NCBI GenBank assembly: GCA_030612165.1 | Contig: JAUWOK010000008.1 | Span: 1 to 19,391 of the forward strand | Origin: Dehalococcoidia bacterium | GTDB taxonomy: Bacteria; Chloroflexota; Dehalococcoidia; GIF9; AB-539-J10 | Direction of reading: 5' to 3' | Length of the DNA stretch: 19,391 nt | Shown here: piece by piece, positions 7,853-15,745 of the stretch | Numbering within the stretch: the stretch's first letter is position 1 | Layout: each line of letters starts with the position of its first letter | Program-made: the position numbers and the translations under genes | The notes under the pieces: model-generated | Databases searched by the model: none | What the model was told of the DNA's origin: nothing | Seen by the model: the letters and a program-made list of their open reading frames with translations, nothing else

Positions 7853-7864
7853 TATGCTAGCATA
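7853..7864. repeat. Perfect 12-bp palindrome TATGCTAGCATA at the lepA -10
   Basis: The sequence is identical on both strands, so each strand carries TGC-TAGCAT, an extended -10. It sits between the divergent lepA and alaS genes. It can explain lepA transcription directly; the plus-strand copy would start a transcript about 7 nt downstream, heading toward alaS. Confidence 0.6.
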
Positions 7865-7882
7865 CCTGATGTTCCCTCTCAA
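7854..7882 (-). promoter_or_regulatory. lepA promoter (-35 TTGAGA, 17 bp, extended -10 TGC-TAGCAT)
   Basis: On the minus strand, TTGAGA (7877-7882; 5 of 6) is separated by exactly 17 bp from TAGCAT (7854-7859; 4 of 6), with an extended TG. The -10 ends 10 nt before the lepA ATG, so the predicted leader is about 4 nt. It is the best-formed promoter in the window. Confidence 0.65.
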
Positions 7883-7943
7883 CGGAGGAGATGCATTCAA
7901 TAACTATATTGGCCCGGTTGGCAATGTACATCATGGAATGATA

Positions 7944-7979
7944 GTGGTTAACGAGCAACTGGGAGTGTAGAATAACCAC
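7944..7979 (+). promoter_or_regulatory. Candidate alaS promoter/operator: GTGGTTA ... TAACCAC around -10 TAGAAT
   Basis: Perfect 7-bp inverted arms GTGGTTA (7944-7950) and TAACCAC (7973-7979) are separated by 22 bp. TAGAAT (7968-7973; 5 of 6) between them is a good -10, with the left arm at the -35 position and the right arm at the predicted start site near 7980. An arrangement bracketing a promoter suggests an operator. It may also be a chance repeat. Confidence 0.35.
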
Positions 7980-7990
7980 ATCAAAGTTAA

Positions 7991-7996
7991 AAGGGG
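7991..7996 (+). promoter_or_regulatory. Shine-Dalgarno of alaS (AAGGGG)
   Basis: AAGGGG precedes three possible starts: TTG 8001 (4 nt), TTG 8004 (7 nt) and ATG 8007 (10 nt). The ATG is favoured as the usual start codon, but the in-frame TTG at 8004 has the better spacing and would add a single residue. Confidence 0.55.
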
Positions 7997-8006
7997 TTAA
8001 TTGTTG

Positions 8007-10646
8007 ATGATTGGCGACGAAGTACGGCAATCCTTTATCCAATTTTTCCAGGAAAGAGAGCATAAAGTTATTCTTGGTTCTTCTCTGGTGCCTCGTAATG
8101 ACCCCACTTTATTGTTAACCAGCGCTGGCATGGTGCAAATAAAACCTTATTTCCTGGGATTAGAGGAACCTCCTTGTCCACGTTTGGTCTCCTGTCAGAA
8201 ATGTTTCCGCACTACCGATATAAGCTTGGTGGGAGATAATAACCACCTGACTTTTTTCGAAATGCTGGGGAATTTCAGCGTGGGGGATTATTTTAAGAGA
8301 GAGGTCATTCCCTGGGCATGGGAATTTATCACCCAATATTTAAGTTTGTCGGCGGAGAAATTGTGGGTGACCATCTTTTCTGACGATGATGAAGCCTATG
8401 ATTGCTGGCGTAAAGCGGGAGTTTCTCCACAGAGAATATTGCGACTGGGCGAGGAAGATAATTTCTGGGGGCCAGCCGGCGACTCAGGTCCATGCGGACC
8501 TTGTAGCGAGATTCATTATGATATGGGAGAGAATATAGGCTGCGGCAAGCCGGAATGCAAACCCGGTTGTAGCTGCGGCCGTTTTACCGAGATATGGAAC
8601 CTGGTATTTACTCAGTACAACCAGGATCGACAGGGAAGGCGGGTTCTTTTGCCACATCCCAATATTGATACCGGTATGGGGCTAGAAAGAGTAACTGCTA
8701 TCCTGGAAGGGAAATTATCGCCATACGAGACCGATTTATTTATGCCTATCATCCAGAAAATCTGTTGCCTGGCAGGGCTGGAGTATGGCAAACACAGGGA
8801 TACCAGTAGGGCTATCAGGATTATTGCCGAACATGGACGGGGTATAGTTTTTCTTGTTTCCGACGGAGTTCTCCCTTCTAATGAAGGGGCGGGCTACATA
8901 TTGCGGCGGATATTGCGGAGGGCTGTTCTTTTTGGGAGAAGAGTAGGGCTACGCGAGCCATTTCTGAATGAAATAGCCGAAGTTGTTATAAGCAGGATGG
9001 GGACGATTTATCCCGAGATTGTTGCCAAGCGTGATTTGGTTATGAAGATTGTTGAAGCAGAAGAGGAAAGATTTGGTATTACGTTGGACACCGGGATAAA
9101 CTTGGCTGAAAGAATTATTGACACAGCCGTCGGAAAAGGAAAGACTTATTTGGCAGGTGATGAAGTCTTTAAACTCCATGATACCTATGGTTTTCCTGGC
9201 GACCTAACTGCTGAACTTGCTAAAGAGAAAGGGCTTATTCTTGACTGGGATGGTTTTCAGTCGGCAATGGAAAAACAAAGAAGCAAAGCCAGGGCTGCTC
9301 ACCAGTTTACATGGAACAAAGAGTGTGCCCCCAAAAGCCCTCTTTTGGGTAGCACAGAGTTTATGGGGTATACCTGTCTTAATTCTACTGGCAAAGTGAT
9401 TAGCCTTGAGGTGAAAGGGGAAACCATAAAGATTGCCTCCGAAGGTGATGAAATAAATGTAGTGCTCGACAAAACTTCTTTCTATGGAGAGCAGGGAGGC
9501 CAGATAGGAGATAAAGGAGAGATTATTGGCCCGCAGGGCAGGATAAAAATTGACAACGCTTTTAAAGAGCTTCCGAATGTGATCGTCCATCGAGGTATAG
9601 TGATTGAAGGCACCGTATCAACCGGCGAAGTGGTTGATACGGTGGCCGACGCTATTTATCGACAGGATATCACGTGTAATCATACGGCTACACACTTGCT
9701 CCAGGCAGCGCTGAGAGAAGTTCTGGGGAGTCAAGTTTCCCAGAAAGGGTCGCAGGTTGAAGCACAAAGGCTCAGGTTCGACTTTTCCTATTTTTCTCCC
9801 ATAACCAGGACACAGCTCCTAGAAGTCCAGAGGTGGGTTAATGACTGTATTCGCCGGAACCTGCCCGTAAAAACTGAACTGGTCTCTTATAGTGAGGCTA
9901 TTGCTGATGGTGCCATTGCTCTTTTTGAAGAAAAATATGGAGAGACGGTCAGGGAAGTAGAAATTGGAGATCCTGTAGAGAGCAGGGAACTTTGCGGCGG
10001 CACTCACATTGGTTCAACAGGAGAAATCGGGCTTTTCCTTATTGCTGATGAAAGCAGCATAGGTACGGGCTTGCATCGGATTGAGGCAATGACAGGAAAG
10101 TGGGCAGAGCTGTACATGGAGAAACGGCTTGATGTGCTAACTTCTATTATCGATGAAACTAAAAGTTCTTTTGACGAAGTGGAAAACAAGGTGCAACTGT
10201 TGCTTGACGAGCTAAACAATGAACGCAAGCATGCTCTTCTAGTAGAGAGAAAACTGGCAAATAGCATGGTGAACTCTTTGTCGGAGCAGGCAGTGAAGGT
10301 GGGCGAGATTAATCTGCTTTCGGTTAAAGTACCATCTTTTACCATGCCTATTTTTCGGGAAATGGGAGATCTTCTCCTGGCTAAATTGGAAAGCGGGATA
10401 ATAGTTTTAGCTATGTCTTCCGGCAAAAAGCCAACTTTCTTGGCCATGGTTACGCCTGATCTTGTGCAAAAAGGGTTTCATGCAGGGAAAATCATTAAAC
10501 AGATAGCGGAGGTTGCCGGGGGTAGTGGGGGAGGTAAAGCAAACATAGCCCAGGCAGGAGGAAAGCTTGCGGACAAAATTGACGAAGCGCTGAACATGGT
10601 TGAGAAAATCATCGCATCACAAAGGATAGAAAATAAAAATGCGTAG
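8007..10646 (+). CDS. alaS: Alanyl-tRNA synthetase
   Basis: Class II synthetase that charges tRNA-Ala and clears mischarged Ser and Gly. The 879-residue product (from ATG 8007) has the full AlaRS layout. The catalytic core begins MIGDEVRQSFIQFFQEREHK and includes GDSGPCGPCSE (about 158-168), a cysteine cluster CKPGCSCG and WNLVFTQYN. The tRNA-binding domain follows. The editing domain has zinc ligands in HTATH (559-563) and CGGTH (663-667). The C-terminal DHHA1-type domain ends in a glycine-rich GGSGGGKANIAQAGGK (about 837-852). It is the first gene of the long plus-strand run and overlaps ruvX by 8 nt. It has a ribosome-binding site and a candidate operator upstream. I see no T-box-like leader: only about 27 nt separate the likely transcript start from the ATG. 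Confidence 0.97.
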   Translation: MIGDEVRQSFIQFFQEREHKVILGSSLVPRNDPTLLLTSAGMVQIKPYFLGLEEPPCPRLVSCQKCFRTTDISLVGDNNHLTFFEMLGNFSVGDYFKREVIPWAWEFITQYLSLSAEKLWVTIFSDDDEAYDCWRKAGVSPQRILRLGEEDNFWGPAGDSGPCGPCSEIHYDMGENIGCGKPECKPGCSCGRFTEIWNLVFTQYNQDRQGRRVLLPHPNIDTGMGLERVTAILEGKLSPYETDLFMPIIQKICCLAGLEYGKHRDTSRAIRIIAEHGRGIVFLVSDGVLPSNEGAGYILRRILRRAVLFGRRVGLREPFLNEIAEVVISRMGTIYPEIVAKRDLVMKIVEAEEERFGITLDTGINLAERIIDTAVGKGKTYLAGDEVFKLHDTYGFPGDLTAELAKEKGLILDWDGFQSAMEKQRSKARAAHQFTWNKECAPKSPLLGSTEFMGYTCLNSTGKVISLEVKGETIKIASEGDEINVVLDKTSFYGEQGGQIGDKGEIIGPQGRIKIDNAFKELPNVIVHRGIVIEGTVSTGEVVDTVADAIYRQDITCNHTATHLLQAALREVLGSQVSQKGSQVEAQRLRFDFSYFSPITRTQLLEVQRWVNDCIRRNLPVKTELVSYSEAIADGAIALFEEKYGETVREVEIGDPVESRELCGGTHIGSTGEIGLFLIADESSIGTGLHRIEAMTGKWAELYMEKRLDVLTSIIDETKSSFDEVENKVQLLLDELNNERKHALLVERKLANSMVNSLSEQAVKVGEINLLSVKVPSFTMPIFREMGDLLLAKLESGIIVLAMSSGKKPTFLAMVTPDLVQKGFHAGKIIKQIAEVAGGSGGGKANIAQAGGKLADKIDEALNMVEKIIASQRIENKNA

Positions 10647-11052
10647 CCTGGGAGTTGATCTTGGTGGCAAGAGAACAGGCCTGGCAATAAGCGATCCTAC
10701 GGGTGTTATTGCCTTTCCCCTGGATACGATCGTCTGTCAAGATAGGCAGGTCATTCTGGAAAAAATCGCAGGAATTGCCGCTCAATATCAGGTAAAATAT
10801 ATCGTCGTTGGCGTGCCGTATAGTATGGACGGTAGAGTGAGAGAGCAAGCGCAAAAAGCGCAGAATTTTGCAGAGAAACTATCCTTGCGAACTGAAGCCG
10901 AAGTTAAAATATGGGATGAGCACTTATCCACCGTCGTTGCGGAGCAATTGTTGACAGAAGCGGGAGTTAAAGGCGACAACAAGAAACAGAAACTGGACGC
11001 GGCGGCTGCTGCTGGCATTTTGCAGAGATTTCTAGACAGCTTGCAACCATAG
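10639..11052 (+). CDS. ruvX: Putative pre-16S rRNA nuclease / Holliday junction resolvase YqgF (RuvX)
   Basis: Small RNase H-fold protein; the family is credited with 5' maturation of 16S rRNA and was first proposed as a Holliday junction resolvase. At 137 residues it has the usual length. Visible motifs are GVDLGGKRTGLAISD (first catalytic Asp), VVGVPYSMDGRVREQA, DEHLSTVVAEQLL (usually DERLST or DERFST; the Arg is His here) and KLDAAAAAGILQRFLD with the last catalytic Asp. The start overlaps the alaS stop by 8 nt, and AAGGA lies 12 nt upstream inside alaS. The pairing of alaS and ruvX recurs in many bacteria. Confidence 0.93.
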   Translation: MRSLGVDLGGKRTGLAISDPTGVIAFPLDTIVCQDRQVILEKIAGIAAQYQVKYIVVGVPYSMDGRVREQAQKAQNFAEKLSLRTEAEVKIWDEHLSTVVAEQLLTEAGVKGDNKKQKLDAAAAAGILQRFLDSLQP

Positions 11053-11057
11053 GTTTT

Positions 11058-11924
11058 ATGAAAAAGTTTATCAGCCTGATAGGTTTTCCCGTGGCTCACT
11101 CTATTTCCCCCTGTTTTCAACAGGCCGCCCTGGATCATTTTCATCTGGATATTGAATATCGTGCGCAGGAGATATTCCCAGAAAAACTTGCTGAAACGAT
11201 AAATAGTTTAAGGCGGATAGAGCATGTCGGGGCCAACATAACCGTGCCCTATAAGGAAAAGGTTTTGCCTTTCCTGGATGAAATTGATGATGTGGCAAAA
11301 GCGGTCGGCGCTGTCAATACCATAGTTAAAAGAGGTGATTGTCTGATTGGGTATAATACTGATATTCATGGCTTTTTAACCGCGCTGCGCAGGGAAGGAA
11401 ACTTTAATCCGGCAGGGAAGACTCTGACTATTCTGGGGGCAGGGGGAGCGGCACGGGCAGTAAGTTTCGCCCTGATATCTCAGAAAGCGAAGCTTCTTAA
11501 CATCATTAATCGTTCACCCAAACGAGCGGAGGACATGGCTGCTTCACTTCGGATATACATGGGAAAAACTGGTTTACAGAGCAAGATTTCTGTTTTGCCA
11601 TGGGAAAGCACCACAGCGGAACAGACTTTCAAAGACACTCAGTTAATAGTGAATTGCACTACTGCCGGAACAATTCATACCTCTCAGCAGGGGATCTCTC
11701 CGTTATCAGCCAGAGTAATTCCCGCCGGTATCCTGGTCTACGACCTGGTATATAATCCCCCCGTGCCCCCTTTTTTGAGAGTAGCTCGGACAGCGGGAGC
11801 CAATATACTTGGTGGTTTGCCTATGCTAGTATATCAGGGCGCTGCCGCCTTCACTCTCTGGATTGAAAAAGAGGCTCCTCTTGACATAATGTTTTGTAGC
11901 GCTGCGGAGGCATTAAACGCATGA
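11058..11924 (+). CDS. aroE: Shikimate dehydrogenase
   Basis: NADPH-dependent reduction of 3-dehydroshikimate to shikimate, the fourth step of the shikimate pathway. The 288-residue protein shows GFPVAHSISP (shikimate-binding serines 15 and 17), NITVPYKEKV with catalytic Lys66, AVNT with Asn87, the catalytic Asp102 in YNTDIHGF, the dinucleotide loop GAGGAARA (127-134), NRS after the second strand, and GLPMLVYQGAAAF with the substrate-binding Gln near the end. One oddity is VNCTTAGTIHT where most homologues have NATPLGM; this loop is near the nicotinamide site. It begins 5 nt after ruvX and shares ATGA with sppA. Confidence 0.94.
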   Translation: MKKFISLIGFPVAHSISPCFQQAALDHFHLDIEYRAQEIFPEKLAETINSLRRIEHVGANITVPYKEKVLPFLDEIDDVAKAVGAVNTIVKRGDCLIGYNTDIHGFLTALRREGNFNPAGKTLTILGAGGAARAVSFALISQKAKLLNIINRSPKRAEDMAASLRIYMGKTGLQSKISVLPWESTTAEQTFKDTQLIVNCTTAGTIHTSQQGISPLSARVIPAGILVYDLVYNPPVPPFLRVARTAGANILGGLPMLVYQGAAAFTLWIEKEAPLDIMFCSAAEALNA

Positions 11925-12847
11925 AAAAGAAAGGTTCTCCAATCTATCTGGTCATTCTTTTTTCTATATTGACATTGTTTCTCCCAGGTTGTATATCGGC
12001 GGGGGAGAAGGTAGTGGTAATACCTCTTACCGGGTCTATCACTTCAGGAGGGGCCTCTTCTTTTTTCAGCGCAGTCATTACTCCGGGGCTGGTTAGAGAA
12101 CAACTGGCGAGAGCAAGCAATGATCCTTCTGTAAAGGCCATCGTGCTACGCATAGAAAGTCCAGGGGGACTGGTGGCACCCTGCCAGGAAATTCAATATG
12201 AGATAGAAAAGGCCAAGGAACGCAAGCCTGTTGTCGTAAGCATGGGGAGCCAGGCAACTTCAGGAGGGTATTACATTTCCGCCAAAGCCAACAAAATTGT
12301 AGCGCTTCCTACCACAATGACGGGAAGTATAGGGGTTATCTCCCAGATTCCTATTTTTGAGGGATTGTATGAAAAACTAGGAGTAGACTGGCAAATATTC
12401 AAGGGCGGTAAATATAAGGACATGTATGCAGGAATTAGGGAGTTGCTGCCAGAGGAAAAAATAATCATGCAACAGATGGTTGACGAATATTATGAACAAT
12501 TTATTGATGTAGTGGCAGAAGGCAGGGGTTTAAGCAGAGACGAAGTTAGAGAACTGGCCACCGGCCAGATTTACACCGGCGCTGACGCTAAAAGGTTAGG
12601 ACTTGTTGATGAGTTGGGAGGATTGAGTACCGCCATAGATCTGGCGGCACAATTGGCGGGGATACAATCTCCGCAGGTGGAGACCTATTCGCAGAGCAGC
12701 AGATCGCCTTTAAGTTTTCTACTGGGCGCTGGTGTGGAAAACGCGCAAATGCTTGCAGAAATGAAGGCATTGGGATTGAATGAAGAAGATCTTATCTTGT
12801 TGGAGGCATTAAAACAGGCATACCCTGTGCCACAATATTTTTATTAA
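11921..12847 (+). CDS. sppA: Signal peptide peptidase SppA-type serine protease, lipoprotein-anchored
   Basis: Serine/lysine protease of family S49 that degrades cleaved signal peptides in the membrane. The 308-residue length is that of the short (36K) Bacillus-type SppA. The N-terminus is a lipoprotein signal: MKKKG, a hydrophobic core, then LFLPGC with the lipidated Cys at 24. The catalytic dyad is visible as Ser114 in ATSGGYYIS and Lys166 in GGKYKDM, 52 residues apart as in B. subtilis SppA (147/199). GSIGVISQIP and VDELGG are also typical. A GGAGG 10 nt before the start lies in the end of aroE, with which it shares ATGA, so translation is probably coupled. Its place between aroE and aroC is not explained by function. 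Confidence 0.93.
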   Translation: MKKKGSPIYLVILFSILTLFLPGCISAGEKVVVIPLTGSITSGGASSFFSAVITPGLVREQLARASNDPSVKAIVLRIESPGGLVAPCQEIQYEIEKAKERKPVVVSMGSQATSGGYYISAKANKIVALPTTMTGSIGVISQIPIFEGLYEKLGVDWQIFKGGKYKDMYAGIRELLPEEKIIMQQMVDEYYEQFIDVVAEGRGLSRDEVRELATGQIYTGADAKRLGLVDELGGLSTAIDLAAQLAGIQSPQVETYSQSSRSPLSFLLGAGVENAQMLAEMKALGLNEEDLILLEALKQAYPVPQYFY

Positions 12848-12856
12848 GGCAGAGCT

Positions 12857-14053
12857 ATGGGACAGTTTCGTTTTTTTACCGCCGGGGAATCTCATGGAAA
12901 GGGATTGTTAGCTGTAGTGGAGGGTATGGTAGCTAACCTTCCACTGGATAGCAGGTCTATTGACCTGGAGCTAAAACGCCGTCAGACCGGCTATGGTCGT
13001 GGAGCCCGTATGGCTATTGAGAATGATAAAGTGGAGATTCTTTCGGGCGTGCGGCATGGGCACACCATGGGCAGCCCTATCGCTCTATTCATTCCCAACC
13101 AGGACTGGCAAAATTGGCAGAAGGCGATGAGCTGCGAACCTGTAGAGGACATGAGTGATCCCATAACACGCCCTCGTCCTGGACACGCTGACCTAGCAGG
13201 GGCGATTAAATACAATTTTAAAGATATCAGGCCTGTCCTGGAGCGAGCCAGCGCCAGGGAAACGGCCGCCAGGGTGGCGGTTGGTGCTGTAGCCAAGGAA
13301 TTTCTGAAAGCTTTCGGCATTGCCATTCACAGCTATACGGTAGCTGTGGGAATATGCGCTAGCAAAGAACAAGACTTGAGTCAAATAGACTGGCAGCAGG
13401 TGGAGAATTCTCCTTTGCGCTGCGCTGATAACAAGGCAGAAAAGTTTATGCTGGCTGTTATTGATGAAACGAAGGCACAGGGAGACACGCTGGGAGGAAT
13501 TTCCCGAATTATAGCAACAGGGATGCCGCCAGGTTTAGGAAGTCACGTGCAGTGGGATCGCCGTCTTGATGGTAATATCGCCCGTGCCATGATGAGTATT
13601 AATGCCGTCAAAGGGATAGAGATAGGTACTGGCTTTGCCCAGGCAGGCCTCAAGGGCTCACAGGTGCATGACACGATAGCGTCCGCAGAGCCTGGCGCAA
13701 TTCGCAAACTAGGCGAGTTCCCGTGGCGACATCTCAGTAATCATGCAGGCGGCATTGAAGGCGGTATCAGCAACGGCGAGGATATCATCTTTCAGATAGC
13801 CATTAAGCCTATTGCTACTCTTGCCAAGCCTTTGTCTTCTTTGGATTTGCGTGATGGTAGTCAGGTTGAAGCTCATTATGAACGTAGCGATATTTGCGTT
13901 GTCCCCGCCACTGGCGTAATTGCCGAAGCGATGCTGGCTATAATTTTGGCTGATGCCTGCCTTGATAAATTCGGTGGAGACAGTTTGAGTGAAAGCATGG
14001 CAAATTATCGTAAATACTTAGAGAGCATATCTTTGTGGAAAAGGCATGATTAA
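12857..14053 (+). CDS. aroC: Chorismate synthase
   Basis: FMN-dependent conversion of 5-enolpyruvylshikimate-3-phosphate to chorismate, the last step of the shikimate pathway. The 398-residue protein starts MGQFRFFTAGESHGKGL, with the first signature GESHG. It continues with RRQTGYGRGARM, the RPGHADLAGAIKY signature, SARETAARVAVGAVAKEFL and the late SNHAGGIEGGISNGEDI flavin-site region. It begins 9 nt after sppA and its TAA overlaps the next ATG by one base. Confidence 0.97.
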   Translation: MGQFRFFTAGESHGKGLLAVVEGMVANLPLDSRSIDLELKRRQTGYGRGARMAIENDKVEILSGVRHGHTMGSPIALFIPNQDWQNWQKAMSCEPVEDMSDPITRPRPGHADLAGAIKYNFKDIRPVLERASARETAARVAVGAVAKEFLKAFGIAIHSYTVAVGICASKEQDLSQIDWQQVENSPLRCADNKAEKFMLAVIDETKAQGDTLGGISRIIATGMPPGLGSHVQWDRRLDGNIARAMMSINAVKGIEIGTGFAQAGLKGSQVHDTIASAEPGAIRKLGEFPWRHLSNHAGGIEGGISNGEDIIFQIAIKPIATLAKPLSSLDLRDGSQVEAHYERSDICVVPATGVIAEAMLAIILADACLDKFGGDSLSESMANYRKYLESISLWKRHD

Positions 14054-15705
14054 TGCAGAAAACCAGTATTGTTCTTACGGGTTTTTCGGGCAGTGGCAAG
14101 TCCGCCATAGCAAAAAAGGTTGCCAGCTTTCTGAAATGGGATTTTGTTGATACTGATACTGAAATAACAAAGATCATCGGCAAACCGATATTTGAGTTTT
14201 TCCGGCAGGAAGGCGAAGAGGCGTTTAGAGAGATAGAGAGAGAAATAGTTGAGAAAATTTATCGGCGAAAACGAATAGTAGTAGCCACTGGCGGAGGTAC
14301 TATTGTTGACCAGCAAAATCGTGAATTGCTCGAGCAAAACGGGCTATTTGTTTTATTGGAAGCCAGGCCGGAAACAATCCTCAAGCGTTTACTTTCGGAG
14401 GAAGCCACCAGTTCTGGAACAAAGATGCGTCCTCTTCTTTCCGGAGACAATCAACTGGATCGCATAAAGCAGATCAAGGCCACCAGACAGCCTTTCTATG
14501 CAACAGCCGACTGGACGATTCACACAGACGCTTTGAGCACCGAGCAGGTGGTTCAAGAAGTAATAAGGGCATGGCAGCTTTTTGGTTCTTCCTTCATTGA
14601 CGATGATATCAGCGAAGATATTGCCTGCGAAGTGAGGACTGGAGAAAGGGCATATCCAATTTTTGTTGGACATGGTTTGCTGAATAAGTTGGGCAGCATG
14701 CTCAAAGGAAAGGGGCTGGATGGGTCGGTTTACATAATCAGTGATGATAACGTTTTTCCCATTTATGGACGAGCAGTGGAAAATACTTTGAAGCAAGCCG
14801 GTTTTTCGGTGCAATCCCTCGTTTTCGCCGCCGGAGAGGAAACTAAAAGTTTTGTCTCTGCCATCAAAGCATACGATTTTCTTATCCAGCAGCACGTAGA
14901 ACGCACTGATACCATTGTTGCTCTGGGTGGAGGAATGATAGGAGATCTGGCAGGCTTTATAGCTGCCACTTGTTTGCGGGGTCTGCCCTGGGTTCAAGTA
15001 CCCACCAGCCTGGCAGCTATGGTGGATGCCAGCATCGGCGGCAAGGTGGCTGTTAACCACCGCAACGGAAAAAATCTTATCGGCGCTTTTTATCAGCCAT
15101 GGTTTGTCTTAAGCGATATTCAAACCTTGTCAACGTTGCCCAGGCGCGAGTTTCTCTCAGGATGGGCTGAGGTGATCAAATATGGACTTATCAAAGATAG
15201 GGATTTTTTTGAATTTTTGGAGTTTAACGCAACCAGCCTCATGGAAATAAAACAAGGACCGGTTATTGAAGCGATCAGGCACAGTGCTGCTATTAAGGCA
15301 CAGATAGTCAATGACGATGAGAAAGAACAGGGAACAAGGGTTATTCTAAATTATGGGCATACGCTAGCCCATGGGCTGGAAACAGCCTCTTGTTATAATC
15401 AATTTCTTCATGGTGAAGCAGTATCTATCGGCATGACCGGGGCGGCGATGCTGAGCCAGCGATTAAAATTATTGTCTCATGATATCGTCAAGCGACAAGA
15501 AAATATTCTGAAGAATTTCCAGTTGCCGACAAGTTTTACTGGAGTGGATATACCAGAGATAACAAAAGCCATTGAGATGGATAAAAAGAACAAACAAGGT
15601 TCTGTCCGTTGGGTTCTTTTGGAAGATATAGGTAAACCCTTTATTCATAACGAACTTTCTACCCAAGATGTAGCGGATGTTCTGGAAAAATTAAAGTGCA
15701 AGTAA
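14053..15705 (+). CDS. aroKB: Bifunctional shikimate kinase / 3-dehydroquinate synthase (AroK-AroB fusion)
   Basis: One 550-residue frame encodes two shikimate-pathway enzymes. Residues 1-175 are a shikimate kinase: P-loop GFSGSGKS (10-17), DTDTE (33-37), GGG (80-82) and RPLL (126-129). Residues about 190-550 are a 3-dehydroquinate synthase: DDNVFPIYG, GGGMIGDLAGFIAA (292-305), PTSLAAMVDASIGGKVAVNH (317-336), and zinc ligands Glu373 (AEVIKYG), His436 (NYGHTLAHG) and His453 (HGEA). A short acidic linker (about 181-191) joins them. Both halves look intact, so both steps (second and fifth of the pathway) should be active. The same domain order is known in Thermotoga. The 3-dehydroquinate dehydratase, EPSP synthase and DAHP synthase are not in the window. 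Confidence 0.95.
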   Translation: MQKTSIVLTGFSGSGKSAIAKKVASFLKWDFVDTDTEITKIIGKPIFEFFRQEGEEAFREIEREIVEKIYRRKRIVVATGGGTIVDQQNRELLEQNGLFVLLEARPETILKRLLSEEATSSGTKMRPLLSGDNQLDRIKQIKATRQPFYATADWTIHTDALSTEQVVQEVIRAWQLFGSSFIDDDISEDIACEVRTGERAYPIFVGHGLLNKLGSMLKGKGLDGSVYIISDDNVFPIYGRAVENTLKQAGFSVQSLVFAAGEETKSFVSAIKAYDFLIQQHVERTDTIVALGGGMIGDLAGFIAATCLRGLPWVQVPTSLAAMVDASIGGKVAVNHRNGKNLIGAFYQPWFVLSDIQTLSTLPRREFLSGWAEVIKYGLIKDRDFFEFLEFNATSLMEIKQGPVIEAIRHSAAIKAQIVNDDEKEQGTRVILNYGHTLAHGLETASCYNQFLHGEAVSIGMTGAAMLSQRLKLLSHDIVKRQENILKNFQLPTSFTGVDIPEITKAIEMDKKNKQGSVRWVLLEDIGKPFIHNELSTQDVADVLEKLKCK

Positions 15706-15745
15706 GGCGACGTATTATTACAGGAAAAACTGGAGAAACAGAGGC

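Noticed and set aside
11824..11832. TGC-TAGTAT, another extended -10-like sequence, about 90 bp before sppA
   Set aside because: It lies in the conserved GLPMLVYQGA coding stretch of aroE and has no -35; sppA is better explained by read-through and overlap with aroE.
14389..15060. 223-codon minus-strand open frame inside aroKB
   Set aside because: It is antisense to well-conserved kinase and synthase motifs; a coding shadow.
15713..15718. TATTAT as a possible aspS promoter
   Set aside because: No recognisable -35 and no extended TG; the 40-bp gap in a co-directional run is consistent with read-through.
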